Source: a virus. Taken from it: DNA of 41,736 nucleotides. Shown here piece after piece: positions 40,598-41,736 of this stretch; the first letter of the stretch is position 1; the number at the start of each line of letters is the position of its first letter. Under the pieces are notes generated by a model. It was not told the DNA's origin. It did not search any database and saw only the letters and a program-made list of their open reading frames with translations. Where the stretch lies: the IMG/VR virus record IMGVR_UViG_3300005851_000004, positions 1 to 41,736 of that record. One strand, 5' to 3'. A program made the translations under genes and the position numbers.

Positions 40598-41509
40598 TCA
40601 TTTTGTTAGAAAGATTTTCCTGATGAACGAGATACCACGCTTTGGATGTACTCCAAGAAGGACTTGACATACAGAAGAAGTCAAGCCAAGACGTTGTTTG
40701 CTCCAATCATCGTCGGAGAGGAAGGTTCCATTGATGATGATAGTTTTCCCTCCCCAGTCAAGGACAGCGAAGGAGTGGAAGTGCCCCATACAGACAAAGT
40801 CGAAGTCTTCAATGGAGTTCTGCCAACGCATTACACGGGTAGTGATACCATACCAGGGGATTTGGTAGTGCATACGGATTGTGTCTCCGTGAACGAGGAG
40901 GAACTTCCAACGATAGATCTTTGCGATTTGATAGAAGGTTTCTGCGATGTAGAACTTGATGCGCTTTTCTCGAGAGAAAGAGGCCTTGAGGAAGTGATAG
41001 ATGATATCATCAAGGTTGGTGGTAGTAGCGTGAAGTTTCGAGAACTGTCCGTGGTTTCCACGAACGCAGTAGACCTCAACTTTCTCGAAGTTACGAAGCA
41101 TTTCTACGAAGAAGCCTTGAAGAACTGGGATAGCATATCGAAAAACCTGCTCGTGGACTACCACTTCCAGTTCATCGATGGACAGAAAGCGAGCAACCTC
41201 CTCGTTGTGAACCAAATCCCCTAACAGAAATACAACCAACTTCTTGACTGGGTGGGAATGACGATGAAGAGCAAGCACTTTTAGAACATTACGTGTAAGC
41301 CTAAAGAACCTCTCCTCAAATACGGAGGTGTTGTAAGTTGATGTCCGAATACCAACTTGAAAGTCACTCAAGAGCAGGACGAAAACTTCCTCGTCCCCCT
41401 TTCCTTGTTTTGCTTGCTTCAAAGGAGTTGGAGGAATTCGAGGAAGAATTTCGTCCGCAAGGTTGATTAACTCCGCAGCCAACTGCGAGATAATTTTTTC
41501 CTTCCGCAT
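40598..41509 (-). CDS. Metallophosphoesterase, 303 aa
   Basis: Calcineurin-like phosphoesterase: motif SDFQVG (Gln where His is usual), GDLVHNE, GNHG, VHGD and GHFHSF supply the two-metal site. It hydrolyses phosphate esters; the substrate is not predicted. The start has a strong AGGAGG (plus 41517-41522) 7 nt upstream, and G+C is higher than the phage average. It is a paralogue of the partial gene at 1-459, and sits 14 nt before the protease gene. Confidence 0.85.
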   Translation of the reverse strand: MRKEKIISQLAAELINLADEILPRIPPTPLKQAKQGKGDEEVFVLLLSDFQVGIRTSTYNTSVFEERFFRLTRNVLKVLALHRHSHPVKKLVVFLLGDLVHNEEVARFLSIDELEVVVHEQVFRYAIPVLQGFFVEMLRNFEKVEVYCVRGNHGQFSKLHATTTNLDDIIYHFLKASFSREKRIKFYIAETFYQIAKIYRWKFLLVHGDTIRMHYQIPWYGITTRVMRWQNSIEDFDFVCMGHFHSFAVLDWGGKTIIINGTFLSDDDWSKQRLGLTSSVCQVLLGVHPKRGISFIRKIFLTK

Positions 41510-41595
41510 TTTCTCACCTCCTTTTTATTTTAGTGTTCTTAAAATAAATTTTATAAAACTTTTTAGAAAAGTCAAATGATTGATGTTGATTTTTA
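41051..41595. repeat. Right copy of the long diverged duplication
   Basis: It matches 1-545. The 72 bases from 41051 are identical to the first 72 of the window. The identity then falls to scattered differences, including GGA/GGACAG-type changes that keep the reading frame. Confidence 0.85.
41517..41522 (-). promoter_or_regulatory. Shine-Dalgarno site of the metallophosphoesterase gene
   Basis: AGGAGG, 7 nt before ATG 41509. The left copy has AGGAGA at 472-467. Confidence 0.8.
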
Positions 41596-41639
41596 CTTTT
41601 TATTTTCTAAATCCTACCTTTTCACAATAACTACATTTT

Positions 41640-41736
41640 TTATTTTTTATTAAGCTTCTTCCAGCAGTTATACCATAATTGTTTTGCTTTCTCTGGTTCA
41701 TTTTTGAGTATTTGTATAGCAAGATATTTATTAATT
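41640..41736 (-). CDS. Lysozyme-like protein, second copy (C-terminus only, cut by window edge)
   Basis: The last 31 codons read INKYLAIQILKNEPEKAKQL then WYNCWKKLNKK and a stop. They align with INKYLVIKILENED...LWGNC of the lysozyme-like gene at 839-1300. The 5' part lies beyond the window. In the space from here to the phosphoesterase (41510-41639) the remnant ATTTTCTAAATCCTA, matching the end of the left copy at 841, can be seen, but the 97-aa gene of the left module is missing. Confidence 0.7.
   Translation of the reverse strand, partial: INKYLAIQILKNEPEKAKQLWYNCWKKLNKK

Noticed and set aside
40646-41224. A 192-aa plus-strand protein
   Set aside because: It lies opposite the phosphoesterase gene, whose motifs GDLVHNE, GNHG and GHFHS are intact; the plus-strand frame has no start context or motif.
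1-41736. tRNA or rRNA genes
   Set aside because: No cloverleaf with a GTTCRAnnC arm or conserved rRNA segment was noticed; a covariance-model scan was not possible.

Overview
The window is most of a tailed double-stranded DNA phage genome (Caudoviricetes). It is very AT-rich by eye (about one third G+C, not computed). Canonical TTGACA-N17/18-TATAAT promoters and intrinsic terminators point to a bacterial host. The host cannot be named. Almost no phage gene has a Shine-Dalgarno sequence. Instead, many starts that are not coupled to an upstream gene carry GGTCG about 20-25 nt upstream of ATG, followed by an A/T-rich TTAATTAAAAA-type spacer. This box is the most unusual feature of the window.

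Layout. (1) Bases 1-3448, minus strand: an early-type operon read leftward from a promoter at 3448-3419. It encodes a helix-turn-helix protein, an OB-fold-like protein, a zinc-ribbon protein, a SWIM-finger protein, a membrane-anchored lysozyme-like protein, and a metallophosphoesterase cut off by the left edge. (2) 3449-3819: a divergent control region with a large dyad and repeated TGTGTAATT sites. (3) 3820-8032, plus strand: replication genes (CHC2 zinc-finger primase-like protein, RecA-fold helicase, second SWIM protein, RNase HI broken by an amber codon), then unknown and tiny membrane genes ending in a terminator. (4) 8033-8979: about 1 kb without genes, with iteron-like repeats; a possible origin. 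(5) 9059-10126, minus: an amino-methyltransferase. (6) 10151-39078, plus: a long packaging and structural block. It runs from a KH-domain protein, candidate small terminase, intein-containing large terminase and portal through scaffold, decoration protein, major capsid, fibre and lectin-like proteins, P22-like tail/adaptor candidates and two proteins of about 1000 aa. It ends with a PurD-like ATP-grasp enzyme, a papain-like protease with a peptidoglycan-binding domain, a holin-like protein and two tiny charged peptides. No tape-measure, sheath or long-tail genes are visible, so a short-tailed (podovirus-like) virion is favoured. (7) 39231-39772, minus: an Hjc-type resolvase and a zinc ribbon. 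(8) 39934-41509, minus: a trypsin-like protease and a metallophosphoesterase that differ from the rest in base composition and have strong Shine-Dalgarno sites, so probably a recent acquisition.

Two further themes. A family of four ~92-nt intergenic elements, flanked by CTCTAAAAT/CTCTGAGA-type inverted repeats, lies just after four genes, always in the same orientation relative to the upstream gene. The lysozyme-like/phosphoesterase module exists twice, once at each end of the window, and the left edge falls inside a 72-base identical stretch of the two copies; this looks like an assembly break at a duplication rather than a true genome end.

All similarity calls were made by reading motifs. 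No database search was possible.
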